A DNA stretch of 64,000 bases from Paenibacillus sophorae (GTDB lineage Bacteria; Bacillota; Bacilli; Paenibacillales; Paenibacillaceae), in the NCBI RefSeq assembly GCF_018966525.1, contig NZ_CP076607.1, positions 1,612,001 through 1,676,000 of the forward strand. The letters are read 5' to 3'. The notes below the pieces were generated by a model that saw only the letters and a list, made by a program, of their open reading frames with translations, had not been told where the DNA came from and searched no databases. How positions within the stretch are numbered: position 1 is the stretch's first letter; every line of letters starts with the position of its first letter. Shown here in pieces: positions 1 through 7,875 of the stretch. The translations under genes were made by a program, and so were the position numbers.

Positions 1-2
1 CG

Positions 3-917
3 GATGATTGGGTGGACCTTGAGATGTTTATGGCGATGCGCCAAGCGGCGGAGGACGAGGATGCGGATATCGTCATGTGCACGTATTTGCGCGAGTTCGG
101 TACGCACGCGAAAGAGAAAGTATACCGGCTGCCGGATGTTCGGGTATACCGAGGCGAAGAGGTTCAGGAGCATATTACGAGACGGCTGTTTGGTCCGCTG
201 AGAGAGGAACTGGCGCAGCCTGATTTTTTGGACGCATGGGGAACCGTGTGGGGCAAGCTGTACCGTGCGGATCTGATTCACAGAGCGGCCGCCTCTTTTA
301 CCGACCTTGAAATTATCGGAACCAATGAGGATTCACTCTTCAACATCCATGTATGCCATTATGCCCGCTCCTTCGTCTTTCTGGGACGCCCGTTCTATCA
401 TTACTGGAAATCCAACACTTCGTCCATTACTTCCCGCTACAACCCCTTGTTGGAGAGTAAATTCAGCAAGCTGTACGGTCATATGAACTCTTTTATACAA
501 GAGCATGAACTGCCGGCGGAATATACTCAGGCGCTCCGTAACCGGGTGTGTATCAATATACTGGGACTCGGTCTCAACATTATTAGTGAAGATTACAAGG
601 CATCGCCTTTTGCGAAAATCAAGGATATTCATTCGCTTGTTTCAAAGCGGGAAGTGGTCTCGGCTTTTGCCGGATTTGAGCTGAGGTGCTGCACCAAAGC
701 CTGGAGAGTCTTTTTCCTGCTGGGAAAATGGAGATGGGCTGCCGGGATTTATCTGATGCTGAAAGTAATTAACCAATTGCGAATCAAGAATACGAGAGGT
801 GTGGACAATGGAACCCGTTCGAATTCTTCAGGTCGTCACCATGATGAATCGGGGCGGACTGGAGACTATGCTCATGAACTACTACCGTCAGATGGACCGC
901 GGCAAAATTCAGTTTGA
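3..917 (+). CDS. Glycosyltransferase family 2, C-terminal part (5' end outside window)
   Basis: The reading frame is open from the first bases, so the gene begins left of the window. The first residues read DDWVDLEMF, which fits the stretch just after the metal-binding DxD of GT2 enzymes. The rest resembles the C-terminal half of capsule/EPS GT2 transferases (NEDSLFNIHVCHYARSF, then FYHYWKS). The enzyme would transfer a sugar from an NDP-sugar to the lipid-linked EPS repeat at the inner face of the membrane. The frame runs about 110 bp into the next gene, whose ATG is at 808. Normal family C-termini would end near 800, so the last ~35 residues (rich in S, G, R and D) may come from a lost stop or a frameshift. 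Family call is firm; substrate is unknown. Confidence 0.8.
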   Translation, partial: DDWVDLEMFMAMRQAAEDEDADIVMCTYLREFGTHAKEKVYRLPDVRVYRGEEVQEHITRRLFGPLREELAQPDFLDAWGTVWGKLYRADLIHRAAASFTDLEIIGTNEDSLFNIHVCHYARSFVFLGRPFYHYWKSNTSSITSRYNPLLESKFSKLYGHMNSFIQEHELPAEYTQALRNRVCINILGLGLNIISEDYKASPFAKIKDIHSLVSKREVVSAFAGFELRCCTKAWRVFFLLGKWRWAAGIYLMLKVINQLRIKNTRGVDNGTRSNSSGRHHDESGRTGDYAHELLPSDGPRQNSV

Positions 918-1932
918 TTTTATGGTTCACCGGCTGGAAAGAGGCCACTATGATGACGAAATCGAATCGCTTGGCGGAACCATCTTTCGAATGCCGCCGA
1001 TCAGACCGGGAAATTACCGGCTTTACTTTAAAAAATTGGCGGAGTTTTTTGGCACACACTCCGAATACCGCGTCGTTCATTCCCACATCAATGAGAACAG
1101 CAGCTTTGTTCTGCGTGCGGCGAAGCAGGCCGGAATTCCGTGCCGGATCGCGCACAGCCACTTAAGCGATTTAAGACTGGATCTGAAATTCCCTTTCCGC
1201 GTATACGCGAAAGCTGTCATGAAAGATAATCCAACCCGGTATTTTGCCTGCTCGAAGAACGCGGGTCGCTGGCTGTTCGGCAAAGGGATTGAGAAGACAG
1301 ACGATTTGATTGTCATGAATAACGCGATCAATCTTCAGGAGTTTGCATTAGACCTTTCCGTACGCGAACAGGTGAGAGATGAGCTTCAGGCGGGTGAACG
1401 TTTGGTTATCGGCCATGTCGGGCGGTTTAACGAGCAGAAGAACCACTCGTTTCTAATTGACATCTTTCACAGTGTCTACCGGAGAAACCGCAATGTGCTT
1501 CTGGTTCTGGTTGGAGCGGGACATCTGGAGCCGGCGATACGGCGTAAAGTCGAAAAGCTGGGATTAAGCGGCAATGTAGCCTTTCTGGGCGTCCGTTCGG
1601 ATATTTCCAGGCTGATGCAGGGCATGGACCTGTTCCTGTTCCCTTCCCTGTACGAAGGGCTGCCTGTCGTTCTCGTCGAAGCGCAGGCTGCAGGACTAAG
1701 ATGTATCGCGTCCAGCGCAATTACCAAAGAGGCGGATTTAACGGGCAGGGTGCGGTTTATCGGATTGCAGGAATCCTCTGACCACTGGGCGCTGGCGGTG
1801 CTGGATTCTTCCTATGAGCATGCGGATACATCGGAGCAGCTGCGCGAAAGCGGATATGACTCCGCGCAGACCGCCGAATGGCTGGCCTCCTTCTACCATT
1901 CGGCGTGGCGGCCAATTCTTAACCCGAGGTGA
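808..1932 (+). CDS. GT4-family glycosyltransferase (EpsF-like)
   Basis: This is a 374-residue retaining glycosyltransferase with a GT-B fold. The N-terminus (RILQVVTMMNRGGLETMLMN) is the glycine-rich acceptor-side loop typical of EpsF-like enzymes. The C-terminal donor domain carries the E-x7-E motif (YEGLPVVLVEA). It should add one sugar to the growing EPS repeat unit on the cytosolic membrane face. The ATG at 808 follows GAGAGGTG at a usable distance; the longer GTG start at 799 overlaps that site and is less likely. It sits in a tightly packed EPS operon, overlapping the gene before it and nearly touching the one after it. Sugar specificity cannot be read from sequence. Confidence 0.9.
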   Translation: MEPVRILQVVTMMNRGGLETMLMNYYRQMDRGKIQFDFMVHRLERGHYDDEIESLGGTIFRMPPIRPGNYRLYFKKLAEFFGTHSEYRVVHSHINENSSFVLRAAKQAGIPCRIAHSHLSDLRLDLKFPFRVYAKAVMKDNPTRYFACSKNAGRWLFGKGIEKTDDLIVMNNAINLQEFALDLSVREQVRDELQAGERLVIGHVGRFNEQKNHSFLIDIFHSVYRRNRNVLLVLVGAGHLEPAIRRKVEKLGLSGNVAFLGVRSDISRLMQGMDLFLFPSLYEGLPVVLVEAQAAGLRCIASSAITKEADLTGRVRFIGLQESSDHWALAVLDSSYEHADTSEQLRESGYDSAQTAEWLASFYHSAWRPILNPR

Positions 1933-1937
1933 GCACA

Positions 1938-2885
1938 ATGGTTCCTTCGCTTACGGTCTTTACCCCAACTTACAATAGAGCGCATACCCTCCATTTATGC
2001 TATGAGAGCCTGCTTAGGCAGTCCTGCAAGGATTTTGTCTGGCTGATTATCGACGACGGCTCCACAGACCGGACCAAGGAACTGGTAGAGGCCTGGATAA
2101 ACGAAGGCAGAATGGCCATCCGTTATCACTATCAGGACAATCGGGGCATGCACGGCGCGCATAATGCGGCTTATGAACGGATCGATACAGAGCTTAACGT
2201 CTGCATTGATTCGGATGATTATTTAGCCGATGATGCGGTGGATCAAATCCTCTCGTTCTGGAAGAAGCACGGAAGCGAGCAGTATGCCGGCATTGTGGGC
2301 CTGGACGCCGCGCCGGACGGGGAGATTATCGGAACGGGCATGCCGGAGGGGCTGAAAGCGTCGACACTGAACGGCCTGTATGCCAAGTGGAAGGTCAAAG
2401 GCGACAAGAAGCTGGTGTACCGTACCGCCATGACAAGCTGCGTTCCGCCGTACCCGATTTTTCCGGGAGAGAAATACGTTCCGCTCTCTTACAAATATCT
2501 GCTGATCGATCAGCAGCTTCCGCTATTGGTCATGAACGAGGTACTCTGCCATGTAGAATACAGAACCGACGGATCAAGCCTGAACATGATGAATCAATAC
2601 CGCAAAAACCCGCGGGGCTTCGCTTTTTTTCGGAAAGTGGCGATGGTGTATGCGCCTTCGTTCAAGGAAAGGCTTCGCGAAGCGGTCCATTACGTGTCCA
2701 GCAGCTTGATCATGGGCAACCGGAAGTTTATTGCGGAGTCCCCCCGGAAGGGAATGACTGTGCTGGCGCTTCCGCTGGGAGGCTTGCTGTACCTGTACAT
2801 TCGGCGGACACAGCGCGCAGCGCCGATTTCCGCGAAAGAAACGCCGGGCAAGATCAGGCCGGTTCAGGAGAGTGACTCCCAATGA
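1938..2885 (+). CDS. Glycosyltransferase family 2
   Basis: This 315-residue protein starts with the GT-A fold signature (LTVFTPTYNRAHTL). It continues with the nucleotide-binding segment DDGSTDRTKEL and the metal-binding cluster IDSDDYL. It would be an inverting transferase adding a residue to the EPS repeat. A hydrophobic stretch near the C-terminus (LALPLGGLLYLYI) may bind the membrane. The chosen ATG at 1938 is preceded by GAGGTGA; a GTG at 1929 that overlaps the previous stop is possible. The stop overlaps the next start as ATGA, which indicates translational coupling to the polymerase gene. Confidence 0.9.
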   Translation: MVPSLTVFTPTYNRAHTLHLCYESLLRQSCKDFVWLIIDDGSTDRTKELVEAWINEGRMAIRYHYQDNRGMHGAHNAAYERIDTELNVCIDSDDYLADDAVDQILSFWKKHGSEQYAGIVGLDAAPDGEIIGTGMPEGLKASTLNGLYAKWKVKGDKKLVYRTAMTSCVPPYPIFPGEKYVPLSYKYLLIDQQLPLLVMNEVLCHVEYRTDGSSLNMMNQYRKNPRGFAFFRKVAMVYAPSFKERLREAVHYVSSSLIMGNRKFIAESPRKGMTVLALPLGGLLYLYIRRTQRAAPISAKETPGKIRPVQESDSQ

Positions 2886-3955
2886 ACGTATTATGGATTC
2901 TCTTGGCTTTTGCCTATCTGTTCTCGCTTTCGGCCAGGTACTTTTCCACGCCGGACGCATCTCTTCCTGCAACCGTCAGACCGAATCGCGTCCTGTTCCT
3001 CACTACGGCCGTTATGTTCTGTCTCGTTTCCGGGCTCCGTAATAATATCGGCGATACGGAGATGTATATCCATTCATATCTCACAGATGATTTCACTTGG
3101 CAGTATGTCTGGACCAACGACGATATCGGCTTTAATATTTTTCAAAAATTCTTGAAGCTGTACACGAACGATCCGCAGTACATGATTGTGATTACGGCGT
3201 TTGTCACCAACATGCTCATTATTATGATGCTGTATAAATATGCGCGGCTGTTCGAACTGGGCGTGTATATCTACATTACTTCCGGCGCGTTTATCGTCTC
3301 CATGAACGGAATCCGGCAGTATTTGGCGACTTCGATCGTGTTCGCCGCGACAAAATATCTGTTTGAAGGGAACTGGAAGAGGTATATCCCGGTTGTCCTG
3401 TTCGCTTCTTTGTTTCATCAAAGCGCTCTGATCCTGATTCCGATCTTTTTCATCGTCCGCAGAAAGGCTTGGACAACCTCGACCCTGATGCTGCTCGGCG
3501 TCGCCGTTCTGATCGTCTTTGGATATAGCCAATTTTCAGAAATTTTGTTCTCGGCGATCAAGGATACGCAGTATGGTGTGTACCAGACTTTATCGGAGGG
3601 CGGCGCCAATATCGTGCGGGTAGCCTTTTTCGGATTACCGCTGGTCATCGCTTATCTTGGCAGGAAGAAGCTGAGCGCGCAGTTCCCCGAAATCGATATT
3701 ATTGTCAATATGTCGCTGATCGGATTTGTATTGATGCTGATCGCTACCCAGAACTGGATTTTTGCCAGACTGGCGATATATTTTACCCTTTATCAGATTT
3801 TGCTTACGGCATGGATGGTGAAGGCGTTCCGGAGAAAGGATCAGAAGCTGGTGTATCTGGCCCTCTTGATCGTATACCTCATCTATTTCTTCTATGAAAA
3901 TGTGATCACTCTCGGCATCGATTATAGAAGCGACTTTATCACCTGGTTCAACTAA
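2882..3955 (+). CDS. EpsG-family EPS polymerase (Wzy-like membrane protein)
   Basis: This 357-residue, very hydrophobic protein has about ten predicted membrane segments. The family pattern is visible: LVSGLRNNIGDTEMYIHSYL after the second helix, then FQKFLKLYTNDPQYMIVITA, SGAFIVSMNGIRQYLATSI and HQSALILIPIFFI. EpsG proteins are thought to polymerise lipid-linked repeat units on the outer face of the membrane after flipping. Coupling to the upstream GT2 gene through an ATGA overlap supports a shared transcript. The name rests on family resemblance; the linkage formed is unknown. Confidence 0.88.
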   Translation: MNVLWILLAFAYLFSLSARYFSTPDASLPATVRPNRVLFLTTAVMFCLVSGLRNNIGDTEMYIHSYLTDDFTWQYVWTNDDIGFNIFQKFLKLYTNDPQYMIVITAFVTNMLIIMMLYKYARLFELGVYIYITSGAFIVSMNGIRQYLATSIVFAATKYLFEGNWKRYIPVVLFASLFHQSALILIPIFFIVRRKAWTTSTLMLLGVAVLIVFGYSQFSEILFSAIKDTQYGVYQTLSEGGANIVRVAFFGLPLVIAYLGRKKLSAQFPEIDIIVNMSLIGFVLMLIATQNWIFARLAIYFTLYQILLTAWMVKAFRRKDQKLVYLALLIVYLIYFFYENVITLGIDYRSDFITWFN

Positions 3956-3967
3956 GGAGGCTGACGG

Positions 3968-4702
3968 ATGAATTCTTCGACGAAGATCCCCAAGGTTGTC
4001 CATTACTGCTGGTTCGGCCGCGGCGAGAAGCCGGGAAAGCTTCAAAAATGCATCAAGAGCTGGCACAAGCATCTGCCCGGCTATCAATTTGTGGAATGGA
4101 ACGAGGACAACTTCGACGTCACGGTTAACCGGTATGTGAAGGAAGCCTATGAACACCGAAAATATGCGTTTGTCAGCGACTATGTTCGGCTGCACGCTTT
4201 ATACACCCACGGCGGAATCTACATGGATACGGATGTTGAAGTGATCCGGCCGCTGGATCGCTTTCTGGAACTGGAGGCTTTCTCTGGGTTTGAGGATGGG
4301 CATTTTCTGCAATCGGGCACGATGGGGGCAGTGGCCGGCCACAGCTGGATCAAGGAGCTGCTGGATTATTACGAGGGCCGGAGCTTTCTCCTGCCGGACG
4401 GCTCGCCGGATACCACGACTAACACGGCTGTGATCAGCGAAATCTGCATACGGCACGGTCTGGAGCTTAACGGAAAGTATCAGGTGACGGAGAACGGAGT
4501 AGCCTTCTATCCCCGGACTTATTTTAGTCCTTACGATTACATCAATGGTGGAAGCTACCTGAGCGGGGAGAGCTATACGATTCATCATTTTGCGCAGTCT
4601 TGGCTTCCGCTTCATGTCCGAATAAGGAGCGGCGTGAAACGGACGGTCAGCCGGGTAGTCGGGCCGGAGAATATTGCAAGAATGAGGAAGATGTTCTCAT
4701 AG
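3968..4702 (+). CDS. GT32-family glycosyltransferase (OCH1/capsular type)
   Basis: This 244-residue protein opens with IPKVVHYCWFGRGEKP, the hallmark start of GT32 capsular transferases. It has the conserved AFVSDYVRLHALYTHGGIYMDTDVE block with the DxD metal-binding motif (DTD) near residue 92. It should be a retaining transferase using an NDP-sugar at the cytosolic membrane face. The start is supported by AAGGAGGC upstream. Its place between the polymerase and the initiating phosphoglycosyl transferase is typical of Wzy-dependent EPS clusters. Confidence 0.9.
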   Translation: MNSSTKIPKVVHYCWFGRGEKPGKLQKCIKSWHKHLPGYQFVEWNEDNFDVTVNRYVKEAYEHRKYAFVSDYVRLHALYTHGGIYMDTDVEVIRPLDRFLELEAFSGFEDGHFLQSGTMGAVAGHSWIKELLDYYEGRSFLLPDGSPDTTTNTAVISEICIRHGLELNGKYQVTENGVAFYPRTYFSPYDYINGGSYLSGESYTIHHFAQSWLPLHVRIRSGVKRTVSRVVGPENIARMRKMFS

Positions 4703-4713
4703 GGGGGATTCGT

Positions 4714-5328
4714 ATGAAAAGGGCATTTGATCTGGCGGTATCGCTGGCATTATTGATTGTGCTGTCGCCAGTTATCACGGGAACGGCCTGGCTGGTGCGG
4801 ATAAAGCTCGGTTCGCCGATTCTGTTCAAGCAGCGGAGGCCCGGACTGCACGGCAAGCCGTTCGATGTATATAAATTCAGGACGATGACGGATGAGAAGG
4901 ACGATTCGGGCCAGCTTCTATCCGACCATATCCGCCTTACCCCATTCGGGCAATTCCTTCGAAAATACAGCCTTGACGAGCTTCCCCAGTTGTGGAATGT
5001 GGTTAAAGGCGATATTAGTCTAGTCGGCCCCAGACCGCTGCTCATGAGCTATTTGGAGTTGTATACGGAAGAGCAGGCCCGGCGTCATTTGGTCAAGCCG
5101 GGAATTACCGGATGGGCTCAGGTGAACGGGCGAAACGCGATTTCCTGGGAAGAGAAATTTAAGCTCGATACGTGGTATGTCGATCATTACAGCTTCGCTC
5201 TGGATCTGAAGATTTTGGCCTTGACCCTGCTTAAAGTCGTCAGACCGGAAGGCGTCAGCAGCGGAAATCACGTCACTATGCCCGTATTTCAGGGGGGCGT
5301 AAACAAAGAAGAAGGAAGTCGAGGTTGA
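4714..5328 (+). CDS. Undecaprenyl-phosphate phosphoglycosyl transferase (EpsL-like)
   Basis: This 204-residue protein is a small monotopic sugar transferase of the PglC/EpsL type. It has one N-terminal hydrophobic segment (LAVSLALLIVLSPVITGTA), then the conserved blocks FKQRRPGLHGKPFDVYKFRTM (about residue 31), LDELPQLWNVVKGDISLVGP and KPGITGWAQVNGRN. It would start the repeat unit by moving a sugar-1-phosphate to undecaprenyl phosphate. The ATG at 4714 follows AGGGGGGATT; the longer upstream frame lies inside the previous gene. Together with the aminotransferase next door and the EpsM-like gene at 6933, it suggests a diacetylated bacillosamine-type first sugar (inference). Confidence 0.93.
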   Translation: MKRAFDLAVSLALLIVLSPVITGTAWLVRIKLGSPILFKQRRPGLHGKPFDVYKFRTMTDEKDDSGQLLSDHIRLTPFGQFLRKYSLDELPQLWNVVKGDISLVGPRPLLMSYLELYTEEQARRHLVKPGITGWAQVNGRNAISWEEKFKLDTWYVDHYSFALDLKILALTLLKVVRPEGVSSGNHVTMPVFQGGVNKEEGSRG

Positions 5329-6497
5329 TGATGATGGCAAATGAACGGATTTTTCTGTCTCCGCCCCATATGAGCGGACGGGAGCAGCTATATATTGATG
5401 AAGCGTTTGATACGAACTGGATTGCGCCGCTCGGCCCCAATGTCGATGCCTTCGAACGGGAGATTGCCGAATATACGGGCGCGGGCGGAGCGGTTGCCCT
5501 GAGCTCGGGCACGGCCGCCATCCATATTGCGCTCCGTCTGCTTGGTGTAGGGCCAGGAGATCGGGTGTTTTGCTCAAGCTTTACCTTCGTTGCGAGCGCC
5601 AATCCCGTGTGTTATGTCGGAGCGGAGCCGGTATTCATCGATTCCGAGCCGCAGACCTGGAACATGTCGCCCGAAGCGCTGGAACGGGCGCTTGAAGAAG
5701 CAGATCTGGAGGGCCGTTTGCCCAAGGCGGTTATCGTCGTTCATTTGTACGGGCAGAGCGCCAAGATGAAGGAACTATTGGCCCTATGCAACCGGTATGA
5801 AGTGCCAATTATTGAGGATGCCGCGGAATCGCTGGGCTCCACCTATGAAGGCAGGGCGAGCGGTACCCTTGGCAAGTTCGGCATTTACTCGTTCAACGGC
5901 AACAAGATCATTACGACCTCCGGCGGCGGCATGATTGTATCCGATGATGAAGAGGCGCTGACCAAGGCGCGCTTCCTGGCGACCCAGGCGAGAGATCAAG
6001 CGCCGCATTATCAGCATAGCGTCATGGGCTATAATTACAGACTCAGCAATCTGCTTGCGGGCGTGGGCAGAGCCCAGCTTCTGGTTCTGGATGAACGGGT
6101 TGAGGCCAGAAGAGCGGTGTTCGAGAACTACCGTGAGGCTTTCGAAGGCTTGAAGGGCGTCGAGTTTATGCCGGAATTGCCGGACACGCGTTCGAACCGT
6201 TGGCTGACTACGCTTACGATTGACGAAGAGGAGACGGGGGTCAAGATAAGCCATCTGCTGAAGGCGCTGGCAGACGGTAATATTGAAGCAAGACCCTTGT
6301 GGAAGCCGCTTCATCTTCAGCCGATCTTCGAGAACGCGCTTTTCTACCCGCATAGCGAGACGCTGTGCGTATCCGAGCAGCTGTTCCAGTCCGGCATCTG
6401 CCTTCCTTCCGGCTCCAGCATGACTCTGGAGCAGCAGCAAAGAGTGATTAACTGTGTTCAGCGCTCGCTGGGGAAGGTAGTGAACCCTGCCCGTTAG
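5328..6497 (+). CDS. DegT/DnrJ/EryC1 PLP-dependent sugar aminotransferase (EpsN-like)
   Basis: This 389-residue protein starts IFLSPPHMSGREQLYIDEAF and matches EpsN/PglE-like sugar aminotransferases. The PLP lysine is likely K193 in the block SFNGNKIITTSGGGMI, and IIEDAAESLG holds the PLP-contacting aspartate. It would transaminate a UDP-4-keto-6-deoxy-GlcNAc to the 4-amino sugar, using glutamate. Three ATGs in a row (5328, 5331, 5334) make the exact start uncertain; the first overlaps the previous stop. The matching dehydratase is not in the window and is probably to the left. The acyltransferase that would act next is at 6933 on the other strand. Confidence 0.92.
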   Translation: MMMANERIFLSPPHMSGREQLYIDEAFDTNWIAPLGPNVDAFEREIAEYTGAGGAVALSSGTAAIHIALRLLGVGPGDRVFCSSFTFVASANPVCYVGAEPVFIDSEPQTWNMSPEALERALEEADLEGRLPKAVIVVHLYGQSAKMKELLALCNRYEVPIIEDAAESLGSTYEGRASGTLGKFGIYSFNGNKIITTSGGGMIVSDDEEALTKARFLATQARDQAPHYQHSVMGYNYRLSNLLAGVGRAQLLVLDERVEARRAVFENYREAFEGLKGVEFMPELPDTRSNRWLTTLTIDEEETGVKISHLLKALADGNIEARPLWKPLHLQPIFENALFYPHSETLCVSEQLFQSGICLPSGSSMTLEQQQRVINCVQRSLGKVVNPAR

Positions 6498-6932
6498 GCG
6501 CCCGGATTTCCAGACGGTCCCTGCTGTTAGCGAATCCGTAACTTTGCGGAATCGGGAACTTGCGAAAATGGGAACTTGAGAATTTGGAAACGGACTGAAT
6601 CATTAGCGGGCAGAATCCGTAACTTGCTGAATCGGGAACAGGCATGGATTACCGCCGTGACCGGAGGAACGGGCAAACATGTGGTTCGATACGAGCTGCA
6701 GTGAGGCGCTACGAACCAGACGAACCAAACGAACCCAATAATGCAAAAACCTGAAATTCCTGCACCAACTCCAATAGCAGGTTTTTCCCGCTAACTCTCG
6801 TTTCTGCTCGGAAAAACCTGCACTTTCGCCGTTTTCCAGCAGGAGACCTAAACTAATCCGTAACCAACGGGATCTTGCAGTGCGACCGCCAACGGGATCC
6901 TTGCGGTGCGGCTGCACCGCTCATCCCCTCCA
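6498..6932. other. Intergenic region with repeated phrases and an inverted repeat
   Basis: No gene is visible in these 435 bases. The left part repeats short phrases such as GAATCCGTAACTT and GAATCGGGAAC at 6530-6560 and 6607-6640. The middle holds the 12-bp inverted repeat 6777-6788/6810-6821, and part of the arm recurs as a direct repeat at 6745-6753. The region separates the epsN-like gene from the convergent epsM-like gene. It could be a REP-like element or the scar of a rearrangement. Confidence 0.6.
6777..6821. repeat. Inverted repeat, 12-bp perfect arms
   Basis: GCAGGTTTTTCC at 6777-6788 is the exact reverse complement of GGAAAAACCTGC at 6810-6821, with a 21-base loop. There is no clear T-run after either arm, so it is not a textbook terminator, though it lies between two convergent genes. 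Confidence 0.7.
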
Positions 6933-7589
6933 CTACAGATACGATTCGCCAACTGTGCGAGATCTTGCGATGACGGCGGGTGTCCCATAAGCTACGGCGT
7001 AGCCGCCAATATCGGAAAGAACGGTTGCCCCCGCCCCAATTACGGTATGCTCTCCTACGCTGACGGAGTGTATGACGTTCGCTCCCAGGGAGAGAACGCT
7101 GTATTCGCCGATCGTCACGTTTCCGCCCGTCGTAGCGCCCGGAGCCAGTGTGACATAGTCCCCGATCTTGCTGTCATGGTCGACCGAAGCCTTCGGATAT
7201 AACACGCAGTGTTCTCCGATTACGGTATCGCTGTTCACGACAGCCCCCGCCATCACGACCGTACCTTGACCGAGCTCCGCTCCCCTGGCGATCCAGGCCC
7301 CCGGATGGACAGCCGTTACGAAGGAGAGGCCCGGGTAGAGGGAGGCGATGCGGGCGGCGACAAGAGCCCGGGTCCAATTGTCCCCGATGGCGACGATGCA
7401 CCCGTGAATTTCCTCCCGATGATCAGCGATAATGTGTTCGTTTCCGAGAACCCGATATCCGTAAATTTCGGAGCCGGCAGCTTTGTAGCTGTCGAGCAGC
7501 CCGAAGATTCGGTATCGTCCTTCCCGCTCAATGGCGTCGATTACCGCTTTGGCATGTCCCCCCGCGCCGAATACAACGATGTTTTTCAA
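6933..7589 (-). CDS. NeuD/PglD/EpsM-family sugar acyltransferase (hexapeptide repeat)
   Basis: This 218-residue protein has an N-terminal nucleotide-sugar binding domain (VVFGAGGHAKAVIDAI) and a C-terminal left-handed beta helix of hexapeptide repeats. The likely catalytic base is H138 in the block VDHDSKIGDYV, as in PglD and EpsM. It should acetylate the 4-amino group of the sugar made by the aminotransferase at 5328, completing a bacillosamine-type donor. The start is TTG, supported by AAAGGGGGATT eight bases upstream. Being on the opposite strand is odd, since in Bacillus subtilis epsL, epsM and epsN are adjacent and co-directional. Confidence 0.88.
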   Translation of the reverse strand: MKNIVVFGAGGHAKAVIDAIEREGRYRIFGLLDSYKAAGSEIYGYRVLGNEHIIADHREEIHGCIVAIGDNWTRALVAARIASLYPGLSFVTAVHPGAWIARGAELGQGTVVMAGAVVNSDTVIGEHCVLYPKASVDHDSKIGDYVTLAPGATTGGNVTIGEYSVLSLGANVIHSVSVGEHTVIGAGATVLSDIGGYAVAYGTPAVIARSRTVGESYL

Positions 7590-7613
7590 GCAGAATCCCC
7601 CTTTCTTTGTTTC

Positions 7614-7645
7614 AATATAGCATATCCCTGCCGGTTCCGAATCAA
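7614..7645 (-). promoter_or_regulatory. Possible promoter of the epsM-like gene
   Basis: On the minus strand an extended -10 (TGC-TATATT, 7622-7614) lies 25 bases from the start codon. A TTGATT at 7645-7640 is 20 bases further up, longer than ideal, so the promoter would depend on the extended -10. Confidence 0.35.
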
Positions 7646-7669
7646 TTTATTGTTTTTGTGAACTAGCAA

Positions 7670-7699
7670 TTGACAACTTTTAGGCAAGAATGTTACGCT
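7670..7699 (+). promoter_or_regulatory. Predicted sigma-A promoter of nucleotidyltransferase gene 1
   Basis: A consensus -35 TTGACA (7670-7675) is followed after 15 bases by TGTTACGCT, an extended -10 (TGn plus TACGCT). The same arrangement with the same spacing stands before the paralogous gene at 22402, so it is probably functional. Transcription would start near 7706. Confidence 0.6.
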
Positions 7700-7707
7700 T
7701 TATTTGT

Positions 7708-7723
7708 GTTCGTTAAATAGAAC
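7708..7723. promoter_or_regulatory. SinR-type operator, degenerate (site 3)
   Basis: GTTCGTTAAATAGAAC has the same 7-2-7 geometry as the two perfect palindromes at 20028 and 20103. One half-site reads GTTCGTT and the other GTTCTAT; the Bacillus SinR half-site is GTTCTYT. It overlaps the predicted transcription start of the gene at 7876, a natural repressor position. The link to the SinR-like gene at 18812 is inferred. Confidence 0.5.
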
Positions 7724-7742
7724 GAAATTGGTTTTCTTGTTC

Positions 7743-7838
7743 AAATATCAGAAAGTATAAGCTTCGCGCGTATCCTTAACCTGATATTTTTACGAGAAAC
7801 GGATGCCTTCCTCTTCCAGAGGACGGCGAAGCCGTTTC
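7743..7838 (+). promoter_or_regulatory. 5' leader with two successive hairpins
   Basis: The 170-base leader before the gene at 7876 holds two strong inverted repeats. AAATATCAG (7743-7751) pairs with CTGATATTT (7781-7789), followed by more T. GAAACGG (7796-7802) pairs with CCGTTTC (7832-7838), with inner GCC/GGC and CCTC/GAGG pairs. They could be attenuators or RNA stabilising stems; no known riboswitch family is recognisable. Confidence 0.45.
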
Positions 7839-7875
7839 TTCTTAGCTATGTTCCCGGGAGGTAAGGAGATATCCC

